Numbered from the stretch's first letter, positions 13,081-25,429 are shown. The stretch is DNA of 64,000 nucleotides from Seriola aureovittata (GCF_021018895.1 NC_079387.1:2791083-2855082); one strand, 5' to 3'. Numbers and translations are program-made. The notes: a model not told the origin generated them from the sequence alone.

Positions 13081-14803
13081 TTATAGATAGATATAAAATA
13101 GCAATAGACAGATTTAAAATAGAAGAAGAGCCCTTCACTATGACTTGTACCAACTTGCAGTTTTCTCAACTATACGTGCTATTGAACCAAAGGATGCTCA
13201 ACCACTCAACCACTCAAAGCCCTCCTTCTATGATGTGGAGGCCTGTCTGAGCCACATAAAATCACTATGTTAGAGCCTGGTTCTTCTTGCTGCAGCTGAG
13301 GCACTTTGCAGTGACAGTGAGTGGTGCTCTGTAAGTGCTTAGCAAGGCAGGTCCTAGACATCTACCTCCGCCAGTAACAATGGAGGTTCACTGGGAAGAG
13401 ACAGCGAGAGGGGCGGCCGATGTCTATTTTAATGCGTGGTGATAGACAGGCTGACAGCGTCGGTGGCGCTAGCGCCCTTGTTGCCTTCCTCTTCCCTGTT
13501 CCTTCTCACTATCTCATCTTCCCCACTCCAGCGATGTGTCGGGGCCACGGTTGTGACACATGCGGAGTGTATCTGTCACAGGACAAAAAGGCAATCCGGT
13601 CCAGCCTTCCACCCCAATATGGAGGCACTTTTCGTGTTGTTGTCATCGGTACAAGGAGGGTCGTGATCAGGGAGGCAGTCGCCAGCCACCTCTGCACACA
13701 TGACAAAGAAAAAAAAAAAAAAAAAAAACTATCTTGCTCTCTCTTTTCATTCCGAGCTTCTTTGCTACTACATTTTTTTCTCAGCAGAGTCGTGAGGAGA
13801 AGGAGCTTGCTTGGGAGAGTGGGAATAAAAGATGGTCTTAAAAGTAATGTTGCCATCAAAGATTAAATTTGTCTTCCTGAGAGCAGAATTTATGACAGCA
13901 CTTTTAATACTGAAGAATTCAATATAGCCAGACAAATTAAGAGCTTGTCTAGAGCAACCTTACTATGAAGCGACCCCTAACCTTTAATAACAGCATTGTT
14001 CCACAAACACACAAGTAGCACAGCTGTGTAATATCGTTGGCTTTGTGCACATGTTTGCTGCATGGGTAGCACTGCCAGCGCAGTCACATAACACAGAAGA
14101 TTGGAGAAAAAAAATATATACAAATAAATGGAAATGGAGACAGCTACTGAAAAAATCTGAGAGCAGGTGCAAGGCTGCCCACCTCTTCTGCTCCGGGAAA
14201 ACACGACACCTTCCTGACCTCTGTCTGAGGCAGAAGTGGGGGTGGGGGCAGTGGCAGTGACTCACTCAGAAGGTAAACATTGTTTTATTTAAAATATTTT
14301 CACAGAAGCTGTCTGGAGCTGGCTTGAGGATTTATTTTTCTTGATTTCATTCCTATGTTCTTGCCTTATTTGAGTTTCCTGTGAGTCACCAGTGACAGGA
14401 TAGTCTGTGCAACACAGAAAAAGTTAATTAAGTCATTTAACATTTGAGAATATTTTCAATAACAGATCATATTGCAATGAGAGCTCCATGATAAACACCC
14501 CTAAACTCTTCATTTCAGATGTGTGACTGGGTCTGACAGTGAAGCTCGGCTATAGTTAAAGATAGGCACCACATCAGCCCACATCACATCACATCACATA
14601 CAGACCCTGTCGCATCCAGCCAGATCCCCCAGGAGCACCAGGGGGGAAAAAGGGAAGGGGTATCAAAAGAGTCAAATCAAACGCACTCCCACTGAATGGA
14701 GAGAAGGGTGGAGGAGGATAGGAGGGGAGGGGAGGGCGGGCGAGGACAGTTTGTGTGACCAGCTTTCTGCCTGTTCGGTGCCAAGATTGTCTCTCTGGTA
14801 TTG

Positions 14804-14826
14804 TTCTCTCTCTCTCTCTCTCTCTT
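14804..14826 (+). repeat. (CT)n microsatellite
   Basis: About 11 CT units in a polypyrimidine stretch. Confidence 0.95.
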
Positions 14827-14895
14827 TATCACAGTCTCCCTCCCTCTTGCTTTTGAGGCCACAGTAAACACAGGTGTTTAGGACTATAGTCCCCC

Positions 14896-14939
14896 CCCAC
14901 ACACAAACACACATACATACACACACACACACACACACT
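14896..14939 (+). repeat. Compound (CA)n microsatellite
   Basis: C8 followed by interrupted CA units with AAAC and CATA interruptions. Confidence 0.95.
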
Positions 14940-15164
14940 TCCACAGTTCTACAGTTCTACTGTTTGAGTGACTTACTAAAATGTCTTTTACTGTCCAGCT
15001 GTCATAATGTAGGGGAGAGATGCGTGTGGTCACCTTCAGCTGTTACACTCACAACAAAGAGCACTGTTAAGTTAAGTGAGGTTTTTTTTTTGCCTTGGCT
15101 TTCAACTCTCAGGCTACATTGCAAGCTGTCCCAGCCATCTCACTGGTGGGGGGAAGTCTGCAGA

Positions 15165-15555
15165 TGCTAATTAAAGACATTGTTCAACAGTAAGGGAAAT
15201 AAATTGGATTTGCTCTTTGGCCAACAGTTATCTCATATGTGTCAGTTGAATATGAAGCTACGGCCAGCACCATGTTAGCTTAGCTTAGCATAAACATTGA
15301 AAAGAGGGGGAAACAGCTTGTCTTGTTAATTTCAATGATAACACCACCAACCAGCACCTCAAAAGCTGACTAATTAATATGTTATTATCCTTGTTGCTTA
15401 ATGCAAAAGCTAAGCTAACCAGCTGCTGGCTTTTGCTTTATTTTCACCGTACACACATGAGAGTGGTATTGATCATTCCATCTAGCAGCTGGAATTAAAT
15501 GCATCCACCTTCTGTTTTTCTCTTCCACTTCTTATAGCAAACCTACACCTTTAAT
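15165..15555 (+). mobile_element. MITE-like dispersed repeat, copy 2 (both arms)
   Basis: The left arm (tatgaagctacggccagcac, then gttagcttagcttagcat) is matched in inverted orientation by the right arm (aagctaagctaaccagctgc, then gagagtggtattgatcattcc), giving long imperfect terminal inverted repeats around a roughly 100-base centre. Same family as 12781-13080. No open frame for a transposase, so it is non-autonomous. Confidence 0.7.
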
Positions 15556-15998
15556 TTACGCCTGCAAATGCGACTGTATGTGCTAGACTAAGTCATGCCA
15601 AGTTGGAAAAGGGGGTATCCATAGGCTCCAACTGTGTGTGTGTGCATGTGCAGGTGCCAGCACTGAGGCTTGGCAACAAGGCAGGTAGTGCCACCAAGAG
15701 GGGCAGGTGCACTGGGGCATGGTCCATCTGGCCATAGTGGGCAGGACAGGTGCTACCTGTCAGCGGTTAGAGGGAGAAAGGGGGGTGAGGGAGGTGTAAC
15801 AAGTTTTGTTCACAGCGGGAGTTCAGCGAAATCAGGCTGAACTAGTCACAAGGCACAATAATGAAAAGATGTGTAGTCTGTCATATGTGCTTGTGTTTAT
15901 TATCCTCTCTCCCACACCTTCTCAAACATACTGGCACACACAAGTCAGAAAAACAAATGCTCCCACGCTTATGCTAGTGAATATATCCAGTACAGATG

Positions 15999-16020
15999 TG
16001 CACACACACACACACACACG
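15999..16020 (+). repeat. (CA)n microsatellite
   Basis: Short perfect CA array. Confidence 0.9.
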
Positions 16021-16206
16021 CATAATTCACCTCATTACTCTCGTCACTGTCAACCAGGCAGATTTTCTCCATTATCCGTGGAGATAAGGGAAACAGGCAG
16101 ACGGTGAGAGTCGTTAGCCAAAGCTTGGTGATCTCATCTCAGACCTACCTGGTGTGGAACAGCCGAGCTCAACAAAACTGGACACTAAATTGCTAATCAG
16201 CAGAAA

Positions 16207-16220
16207 CCCCCCCCCCCCCC
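16207..16220 (+). repeat. C14 homopolymer
   Basis: Uninterrupted C run. Confidence 0.95.
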
Positions 16221-17330
16221 GGATCACACACACCTGTTCACCGACTTTCTCAACCTTTGCGTGCTCTTTCTGTCAATTTGTGCAGCACCTCTCCATTAGG
16301 TGGGCGCTGACGTGGCAACTCCCCGCCCGAAAACAATGCTGATACTCATCATTGCTGCTAACAGATTTAATACTGGACCACTCTTAACCTGTAGAGCCAG
16401 TTTGCCAGAGTTATTTTCTCAATCCGTTTTCTTGCAAATAGAAAATGAGAGTGTGTAGTGAGTCTGATACACAATGCAGTACTGCTACAAGTGAGTTGGC
16501 AGCAGTCATGCATTGTTGTGACTGCTCGTCTTTCCAGGCTATTTCCAGAAGTACTTTAAACTGCGCTCCAGTCAATGTGAATAGTGCCATGAATACATTT
16601 CAAGGGCCGTGCTGCCAGATGCTTTGCACAAGGCGTCGTCGAAGACTCGCGCAGCAGCGCTCGCTCTCAATCAATCTTTCAGGGGACTGAAACAGGCACG
16701 GTGCTATCAGTGTGTATCATTTCTGCTTCACATCCATCAGCGAGCTGCTGTTCGCTAACTGCCAGCGAGCTCCCTGTGAGAGCATGCAGCACTTCCCCTT
16801 CCACTTGTGTGCGGCGGGCAGCGGCAGCACGGCAATTTAATGCTGATTGTTTCCCATTTCCCCTCAGCGAGTTCGAGCTCGGACGCAGACAGAGACCAGG
16901 AGGAGGGAGGTGAGCGTGGGGCGGGAAACGAGGATGGTTAAATGGAACTTATACACAAGCGTGCCGGTACAAACCCAGACCAAGTTGCCCTCAGACAAAC
17001 AGAGGTAGAGGTCGTGTGCCACGAGGCGATTTTTCATCGTTATTATGACCGGGCCCAGAGAGCTGAGCTCTAGCACTGCTGACCTCTACAGCAGGTCACC
17101 ATTATAGAGGGAATACGTGTGTGTGTGCATCTGAGTGTAAGAGTTTGATCTTGTTTGGGAGCACGGACCACCGCTGCACACATGTCTCTTAGTGTTCATG
17201 CAATAACTCACCCGTCTGCCACGGAGAACAGAGCAGCCCAGCTATTTCTGCTCACAGGCATTACCATCACCATCAACATTACCTCCTCTATGACTGGCCC
17301 CTTCAACTCCACACCCAAGAATCCCGCTGT

Positions 17331-17334
17331 CACG

Positions 17335-17399
<65 letters not shown>

Positions 17400-17414
17400 G
17401 CGCACGCACACACA
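17331..17414 (+). repeat. (CA)n microsatellite with CG interruptions at both ends
   Basis: About 27 perfect CA units flanked by cacg/cgca units, an alternating purine-pyrimidine tract prone to Z-DNA. Confidence 0.97.
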
Positions 17415-18364
17415 GGTTGTTGTTCTGCAGGTCAGAGCCGAGTCCCAGAAGTGTGGACTCATTGGCAGGCAGTGTGAATAACAGGAATTGAAGGGAATAC
17501 TAAGTCCAAAAAGGGCCAGTGTTATGTGGTCTCACACTATAGATAGAACATGATCCGGGGTCTTCACTCTGCCATTTCACATACTCCACTAACAAGATGA
17601 GACCTGCCAGGGAGTGGTGGTAAAAGGCAGCTTTTTCAGTTATCCATGAACAATTTTGTTCCAAAATTAGACATAAATGACACTTCCTCTTCTAAAATGA
17701 CTGATAGCGCAAAACTAATACAAATTAAAGTACTTTTTAAAGATTCTGGGGGGAAGTTAAGGTTCTTGGGTTCCTCTGCCTGACAAAATGATAACTGTAA
17801 GGAGTAGCTCTGTATTTTAACAATTCTGAATAATGAATTCAATGAGTTGAATAATTGAACTTCAGGTAATGATTTTTTTCCCTTCAAAATGTAGTGTCGG
17901 AATTCACATATATTCAATACCAAGCATAAAGGATAATGCTCTGCTCGTGCTCCTTTGCAGGCAGCTCGACTATTTACAGTCTTTTTACAAGACTAATCCA
18001 CTTATTAATTCATAACAGGAGCAGTAATTCCTTATCAGAGGATTAGCATGAAGCACCTAACACTATGCATGTATCAAATGGGAACTGCGGTTGGTTCACT
18101 ATCAAGGATTTGGACAGAGACAAGTGTTCGCAATGTGGGCTATATATAAGCCGGTGCCCAGTCCAGCCATGACCTCTAGTGAACCCTATCACTGCAATAA
18201 TAGCAGTGGAATTAATTGTTAGCATGTTTGCTAAATTAAACTGGAACCTTTTTAGCTCCTTTCCACTGTGGTCCATGGAGTGGGCTTTGTTGTCCTGATA
18301 AACACAAACATTAGTTGCCAGGAGTTTTAAATGATGCCATATGGGAGGATATCTCTGAGTCTAT

Positions 18365-18385
18365 GTGTGTGTGTGTGTGTGTGTG
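18365..18385 (+). repeat. (GT)10 microsatellite
   Basis: Short perfect array. Confidence 0.9.
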
Positions 18386-19519
18386 CATGTGTCGCAGGAG
18401 CCAGCCCAGCAAGACTCTTTCAAGTCGACAGCCAAATAAAGTTAAAGGCAGTTAGATAGTGAGAGTGGCACATCGCCAGAGGTCACACCGCTTTGGATGA
18501 TAATCTGTCTCCTTTTTTTTTTTTTTCTTTCCCGCTCAGTTTTCAACCAAATCACCTTAAATGGAGACAACTCATGTACAAGTTATTTATATCAGGGCTG
18601 TCTGCAGACAGGGTGAAAAAAATATTCTTGGTTTGACCAGATTAGAGACATTTGAGAGCAGATTGGAGCTCACTTTTCCCTCCAGACTGGCCCTGCTAGG
18701 TCTGACCATAATAAAAGACACATTCCTGCTAATATTATTACAGTGTGGGAGCTCACTATTCCAACGTTAACTCATCGACCTCTTTCTAAAAGCTCCGCAA
18801 TCATCTTTTATGATGTGAATTTAAGGATATACAAGAGCAATTAGTGGAAATAACCTCAAACATCCTTGATAACAGACATAATATGATGCCTGTGATTGCC
18901 TGTGTATTCCACGGAGTATCTGCTAGGCAGCATTATACAATGCTCTTAAGATAAGAAGTGCTGTAAGATACAGGAAAAGAGGAAATGAATTGTACATATT
19001 GCACCCAAGGGAAGATTTGACGCAAGACTAGTTGCTGCAGTTGTTAAAAGCAATCTCTATGGTGTGTATTAGCAGTGTGATAAGGTTAATCTGGGTATAC
19101 ATCTTTATCTGAATGTTACACATCAGTAGCTGCTGCATCTTAGTGGTTTTTTTTTTTTTTTTGCTTAGTCACACTCAGGTACAATGAAATGCAAACAAGC
19201 TGGAGAGAGAGAACATGGCGGGATACCAAGAGTCAAACGATGCTAATGGGTTGCACACCCTTTGATGTGGAGTTTTTCTTGGATCCATATTTTGCCTTTG
19301 GGTGCACACCGCATGCAGTACGGGAGTGGAGAGAAAGAGCAATCATGTGTGCACCTTACAGCACCGACTAGACGATCGCTAGTGAGGAAATTAGAGGAGA
19401 TAATTAGGTAAATATTGGACCTCTGGGCCCAAGGTGCAGTCATTTAGGTAGAAAACACTTACATACTGTACTGCACAGGCTGTTTGCAATGTGATGGATA
19501 TTTGATGCTTTTGTTGACA

Positions 19520-19790
19520 TCTTTAATGGCTTAGGGAAAAAGCCGAAATGGACATCAAATTGAGTAGCAGCAAATTCTCTGATTGATAGACAACTAAAAC
19601 TATTAATTATCAAAATACTTTAATAATTTATTACAGATTTTATATACTGTAGTTTAATAATCCAGTATTATATCACTAACGGGGACCATGTACTTTTACT
19701 TGAGTAAAATTCTGACTTGTAATTTAGTATTTTTACAGTGTGGTAATGCTCGGAATTCTTCTTCCACCACTGGAATGGATAATGAGCGGA
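19520..19790 (+). mobile_element. Dispersed repeat fragment
   Basis: Carries acttttacttgagtaaaatt and ttcttcttccaccactggaa, phrases typical of a widespread teleost repeat family whose relatives appear again at 59401-59835. Diverged, no coding capacity. Confidence 0.45.
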
Positions 19791-19883
19791 TTTCAACAGG
19801 AAAACAGTTTTCCCAACACTCGTGAAAGTCTGTCTTACCTGAGACAAACACAAACAATCCTAAACAAAGAAAAGCAGAGAAAG

Positions 19884-19900
19884 CCCCCCCCCCCCCCCCC
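19884..19900 (+). repeat. C17 homopolymer
   Basis: Uninterrupted C run. Confidence 0.95.
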
Positions 19901-20004
19901 TCCAATGTATTAAGCGCAGAGGATAATCCATCCAGCCCAGCAGTGGCTAAACAGACCACACTGGAGCTCATAAAAATCAGATAATTGAAAAGCCACAGCC
20001 TCAC

Positions 20005-20047
20005 CTCCTTTCTTAGCTCTGCTCCTTTCAGCCCCTGCCAAGTGTAA
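20005..20047 (-). other. Splice-framed 43-base segment, candidate exon
   Basis: On the minus strand a strong acceptor (tttatttgctcgcttgcag) and a donor GGAG|GTGAGG delimit 43 bases. They read LHLAGAERSRAKKG in one frame, phase 0 in and phase 1 out. It borders an island that looks conserved (20050-20300). No domain recognised. Confidence 0.15.
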
Positions 20048-20049
20048 CT

Positions 20050-20290
20050 GCAAGCGAGCAAATAAAAATCTCAGACAGCTATTAATAATTTATTTGCTCA
20101 ATATCGACTCTTATTCCATTGTGTTTTTTCGCAGCTCATTAGAAGCTGGCCGGCTCTGCACGGTAATTGGTCAGCAGGGGTGATAGATGACCGCCACACA
20201 TGAGCTCCTGAAATCCTCACGCACAAGAGAATGAGAATAGTTCCCTCTGCGACTTCTTTGTAACTCATTTATTATGCGAGATCGGTGTTG
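20050..20290. promoter_or_regulatory. Possible conserved non-coding element
   Basis: Contains ctattaataatttatttgct, gcagctcattagaagctggc and ctgcacggtaattggtcagc, a dense set of homeodomain-type cores in unique sequence. Confidence 0.25.
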
Positions 20291-20309
20291 GGGAATCTTT
20301 CCCAACACC
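20284..20309 (+). other. Short hairpin
   Basis: GGTGTTGGG and CCCAACACC form a nine-base perfect stem around an eight-base loop. Not followed by a T run, and too short for a microRNA precursor on its own. Confidence 0.5.
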
Positions 20310-20987
20310 ATTCCCTCCAGGAGCATAACGAATGGAGTCCATATTTTTACAATGCCACTAGTGTATCAATTCCTTGTGTGATATGGAAATATTGAAGTGT
20401 GATGGTCTCCTTGGATGTAAAATCTGACTCAGCAGGGTGATTCTGATTTCAAAGACCTCTCACTTTGTGTTATCCAGGCCCCGTGTCTGTCCAGGGTGGA
20501 TGATATTGTACAAAATGTTAATAAAAATGTTGTCAACAGAGCTGCAACGGAAATCAATGAGGAAACCTAGAACAGCACCATGTTCCCTCGAACGCACCTG
20601 AGTCCGAGAGGAATAACAAGCAGCTACAAACAGAGCGAGCAGGGAGGGGAGTACATGTCATATATCATAAGAGGGAGCGGAGACAAAAGCAAACTATTCC
20701 ACATACTGCTGAATAATGAGTGCTTGCGGACAAAACATTTGAGCATATCCATGGCGACTAGACATCTCTGAAGACAGCAGGAAAATAACCACACTCACAT
20801 ACACCAACTCACACACACACACTCCAGGAGATGACACAGACAAGTACTTACCGTTGTGTTCAATCTATAAATCTCTCCCACTGAGCTGTGAGCTCTCCTG
20901 CCTCGATGCTCTTCCCCGTCATCCATTATGTCTCCACCCCCCTTCGTCCCTCACCTTTTTCCCTACAACGTGAACCCAGGAGAGCCA

Positions 20988-20992
<5 letters not shown>

Positions 20993-21055
<63 letters not shown>

Positions 21056-21056
21056 T
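20993..21056 (+). repeat. (GT)n microsatellite, left arm of an inverted pair
   Basis: About 32 units with one AT interruption. Complementary to the (CA)n array at 21133 in inverted orientation. Confidence 0.97.
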
Positions 21057-21132
21057 TTGAGAGTGCAGTGACCTATGGCGGTGTGAGTGCGAACCTGGTC
21101 ACTGTCCGACTGGTGTTACAAGCCTAATGCCG

Positions 21133-21203
<71 letters not shown>
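21133..21203 (+). repeat. (CA)n microsatellite, right arm of an inverted pair
   Basis: About 35 units. Together with 20993-21056 it makes a potential hairpin with arms of about 64 bases and a loop of about 76. Confidence 0.97.
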
Positions 21204-21205
<2 letters not shown>

Positions 21206-22299
21206 CTCACTGCCCCACACTCAAATCCCCTTTCGAACTGTTATGACATACAGTGAACCCTCCTGACCACACACATACGTGTTTGCATACACAAATACAC
21301 TCAGAGAAAAACATTGCCCCGGGTCAGAGCCCCGTGCCCAGCGGGGGCTTCCAGGGGGCAAGCTTTTGTCAAGATGGAGGGCCCGGAGGTGGACAAAGAG
21401 CGGGCCAAACCCACGGAGGGCTACGACTATCCGTCTTCTTAATGGCCCTGTCACATTTCATAATAGATTTTAATTCAGCTATGTGCCACGCGAGGGGAAA
21501 ACGAGGCCTTTATGATCCGACAACGGCCTGAACAGCGGGATGTGGCTGGAGTCCAAAGACTGGCTTAGATGGGAAGGGGGGAGGGAATTTGTTCACATGA
21601 GCCGGTGACCCACCATCAGGCAGATTTGTGGTTATCAGGTACACGTTGAAATCATTTACAAATCATGTCTTATTTTGCCATAAAAAAGCTTTTTAATCTC
21701 ACCTGAAATAAAGGAAACTCAGATACTTCCTTAAGAGTAATGCTGAAACAATTGGACCATTAATTAAATAGTAATTAAGTTGGGAAGCATGATTTATCTA
21801 AAGTCATCCAGAATTAAAAAACTGTTAGATGTGGCCCTAAAAAGGCCTGAGAGGTATCGGGCACAGTAAACAAAAGGACTCCGATTCTCAAACTTGGGAT
21901 CAACAGTTGAGCTGGTAAACACTCCTGCATGCACTGAAGCTGCCATCCCACTCAAACTCTCCATATCAATGTGCGCTGAGAAGGAGGTGAGAGTAAATAC
22001 TCCTCACAAGAACAATAGCAGTGAAATGCTTTTTGTTTTGAGATCTCCAGAATTTGTGCTGAACTGCACCCGCGGGGCTGAAATTGATCAAAATCCTCAT
22101 GCAGATAATACATTTAGAAACACAATACACCCACTACACTGCAGTAAAAGGGTTGTTATCAAACCACCAATTAGAACTGAAAGGAATTAGTAAGAGTTAG
22201 TCTACAAGTGTTAAATATCCACAGGGAGAAATGGGTTTGTTTTTTTCGGCGTGAACATCTTCTCAACTTTCTTAACTTTTCTCCAAAAGTCAGAGTTTG

Positions 22300-22500
22300 G
22301 ACTCTGTGCAGCTGAATACACCGGCTGGCTGCTTGGCTGGCTCTCCACTCTTGGCTGTCTGAGTTGCTGACTCACCTCTGCCTCCAGGCTCTGTACCAGC
22401 CAGCCGGCCTGCCGTCCAGCCGGCCGACCGGCCAGCTCTGTTGACAAATTGATATCTGATCTGTGCGGCAATTGGCGGGGGTGCAGACTATCCAGTGTTT
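22300..22500. other. GC-rich GGCTGGC/CCGGCC tract
   Basis: ggctggctgcttggctggct near 22323 and ccggccgaccggccagc near 22420 are partly complementary and contain CCGGCC palindromes, so the segment can fold. A 128-codon minus-strand frame (22211-22597) crosses it without resembling a known protein. Confidence 0.4.
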
Positions 22501-22791
22501 CGGCTGTCCACTGCCAACTCCAAACAGCTGAGGGATTAGCTACGGGCTCTGTGAGGCTGAACTTGTATTGTTCATTGACGGGGCGAGCTGTGGACACTGT
22601 GCACCAAATCAGACTAATGGGAGAAATGGGAGAAAAGTCTGAAGTGTGGAGTTGGGAGAAGAGGTATCAGTGTGTTTTTGGCAGAGGGGAGTGATTATCT
22701 CTGTGTGTGACTGTGCGCTGAAAAATATTCATCTGACATGTCTGGTGGAACTGGGTATGTGTGTAAGACTGCAGCAGTATCTGTGTATTAT

Positions 22792-22833
<42 letters not shown>

Positions 22834-22856
22834 TGTGTGTGTGCGTGTGTGTGTGT
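22792..22856 (+). repeat. (GT)n microsatellite, interrupted
   Basis: About 32 units with AT and GC interruptions. Confidence 0.97.
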
Positions 22857-22993
22857 CCACAGGGCAGTCAGCTGGATAGTGGAATGCAACGGCAGTGGCA
22901 GTGCTGCTATTCTGAGGGCTTTCTCCCGACGTGTGTGTCACCGGCATAGCACAGGGAGTTCAACTATTTCAAGGGGAGACGGGAATCCTGGCA

Positions 22994-22996
<3 letters not shown>

Positions 22997-23032
<36 letters not shown>
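22997..23032 (+). repeat. (GT)18 microsatellite
   Basis: Perfect array 140 bases after the previous one and in the same orientation. Confidence 0.97.
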
Positions 23033-23034
<2 letters not shown>

Positions 23035-23210
23035 ATGTGCAAGACATTTTTGCGTGTGTGTTGGGTAAGGGTTAATGTCACTGAGTCATATAAAACCTAA
23101 ACGGAGGCTACACTGCAAAAATGACAATGGAACAATCTTAGTTCCCACTTTCTTCCAATCTATCAAGAATTACGACAGAAGCCTATTTTATTATGATCAT
23201 TATTATTATT

Positions 23211-23330
23211 CATATTAGAATTATTAGCATACTTTGTGTTTAGTGCTAATTGGTATGCTAGCATACTAAGCTAAGATGTTGAACATGGTAAATATGCCCG
23301 TTCAATCAGTATGTTGTGATTATGAGCGTG
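23211..23330 (+). mobile_element. Dispersed repeat, left fragment (interrupted)
   Basis: Phrases gctaattggtatgctagcat and aagctaagatgttgaacatgg belong to a repeat I recognise from percomorph genomes. Its other half appears at about 23790-23870 (agctcaaagca, ctaagtacaacctcaaagag, ttgctagcatg). The two halves are separated by another element. Confidence 0.6.
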
Positions 23331-23786
23331 TCAGCCAAGCAGCAACCTCCGGGGCTGAAAAAAGAAGCCAACAAGAAAAGTGCTAAAGACTGCTGTTCCT
23401 TGAATGACCACTTGGCTCCAAAGGTGAGTCAATCCCCATATTAAAATATCCAGCAGAAATAAACATGTTGACAGCCTGGTACAAAAAACTGTCTTGATAT
23501 CTATAGCTAATTTCGTCAACTGGGTGGATTTTACATAATTGAGGGCGTGGCCACTTTGAGGGACAGGTGGGTGAGCTTATCCTTGCCACAAACTGGCATG
23601 CACCAAAATCCCGCCCCACCTCTTTGCCCTTTTTGGGATTAGGCAGCCAGGAGTAAGGCGGAGTCAGCTACTGCCAAGATGGCAACGACATAGCAGCCCA
23701 CCCTGAGCATCAAAACAGCTCGTAAGAAAAACTAAGGGTGACGTAAGGAAGGCCATGTCAATTCTATATACAGTCTTTGGTATCAG
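23331..23786 (+). mobile_element. Dispersed repeat inserted inside another repeat
   Basis: Begins near gcagcaacctccggggctga and ends near ctatatacagtctttgg. In between are gtgctaaagactgctgttcc, aaataaacatgttgacagcc and gagggcgtggccactttgag, all phrases of a widespread teleost non-autonomous element as I remember it. It splits the element at 23211-23870, so it arrived later. No coding capacity. Confidence 0.6.
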
Positions 23787-23870
23787 GATCCATTAGCATT
23801 GAGCTCAAAGCATTTTTGTGTCTAAGTACAACCTCAAAGAGTTGCTAGCATGAGAGTAAACTATCGTAAC
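23787..23870 (+). mobile_element. Dispersed repeat, right fragment
   Basis: Continuation of the element starting at 23211: cattagcattgagctcaaag through ttgctagcatgagag. Its family position follows directly on from the left fragment. Confidence 0.55.
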
Positions 23871-25429
23871 TATTGTTTAAATTATTAGTTTTAATTATTT
23901 ACTTTCTTGTCAAATTTATTACAGGATTTTTCAATAAATTTGTGATCTTTTGACTTGTGTATTTCGAGAAAACATTACAGAGTCAGATGAAACCTCACAC
24001 AGCAAATATTTGCTTAAGTTAAAAGTTAATTTGGACTGAGTTAAGACACAAATGAAATCCCATTTTTCACACTGTACAGTTCAGGGTGATCTTTCCAGTG
24101 CATGACTCTCTTACCTATTCCCAAAAATATCAGCAGTCCTGTTGCTGTTGTCACACACACAAACACACACTCTCCATCACTGTGGAAACTACCACAAACA
24201 TTCCTGTAAAGGCGGTCACGGCAATCCCATGCTTACACCTTTCCGTAAACCACCCCGCTCTATTTTCTACCACAATCTTTCCCATCACCAGGCAGCACCT
24301 CCCCACACTGGTCCCATCTGCCAGAATGAAATCTGATAGACTGTTGAGTGGTATGTCTCCTCATCTCAGGCCAGCGATTCTCTAGGAGCAAGCCTCTCAG
24401 TTCACGTCTGCAGCGGTCAGAACGCTCTACCACTGCCAGAGTCTGAGTTTGTGGGAGAAATTAAATTTTAATAAGTGAACAAACCTGATATTTACCTGTC
24501 AGTGCTTCAAAGGCACACATGAGTCATTCTTTAAAGAAGTGTTTTGTAAGTAAGAATCCTAAGATGACTCACAACAGCAAGATTTTGGCTTCCTTTCATG
24601 CCAGCAATCATTTTGTAGGAGCGGGTGTCCACTGTGTTCAAATGCTTCTCATATAGAAGTATAAAATACATCTTTACAGGGTGTTACACCATTCAGAACA
24701 ATGTTGGGCAATTCAAGGCTAAATTTGAAATATGTGCTAGGCATCAAAAAAGGATACAAAAGCACAAGGATGAGCACTTAATTAAAAAAAAAAAGAAAGC
24801 AGCCAGTTGTCATTGAATATAGAAGCTCTGCTCTCCAAACTGGTTCAGCTGGATTTCAAGGACTTTTCAAGAACCAAGATAAGGCTTTGACAGAAATAAC
24901 ACAGTGCATGGCTCTATTCTCTCTGACATGGGAGCAGGCGAGACATCGATCGGCAAGTTTGCGCAAACATGTGCTGTACATTTGCAAGACCTTGACCTGG
25001 GCCTGTGTCCACGAAAGGCAATTCCATTACTCACAGCCAGGGTGAAAGGTCGGGGAGCGATCAATATGTGGCGGAAGGAGACACAGAGCTAAAGACTCGG
25101 ATAAAAAGAACTCACCACTCTGTGTTTTTGACCATCTCACAAAAACGGGGTTTTTGGAGAGAAAAACGCAGCGTGACCCGGGTGAACTGAGTAGCCAGTG
25201 ACAGAAACACAGGATAGCAATGGTGCATTATTCAGGTTGGTGGAAGGTGAACAGGTACTCTGAGGAGGAAATTCACATCTTATAACACCATGTCAAAGAC
25301 ATCATGCTGTTAGCTCTATTCTGAGGAGACAAAACAGGACCAGTGCAGAGGTGAGACTGATTTCTCAAGATTATATAGTCACACACCCAGTAATTCCTGT
25401 TAAGGATGTTGTGAAACTTGCACTGTGCA

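Larger units (their letters stand above)
9001..20000. other. No supported gene; dispersed repeats and microsatellites
   Basis: Holds the two MITE-like copies, fragments at 9915 and 19520, a (CACAT)n-like run at 14578-14600 and several homopolymers. Frames of up to 148 codons (13420-13866) have no splice context or similarity. Confidence 0.55.

Noticed and set aside
13420..13866. 148-codon plus-strand frame
   Set aside because: Crosses a poly(A) run that gives a Lys stretch; no similarity or splice context.
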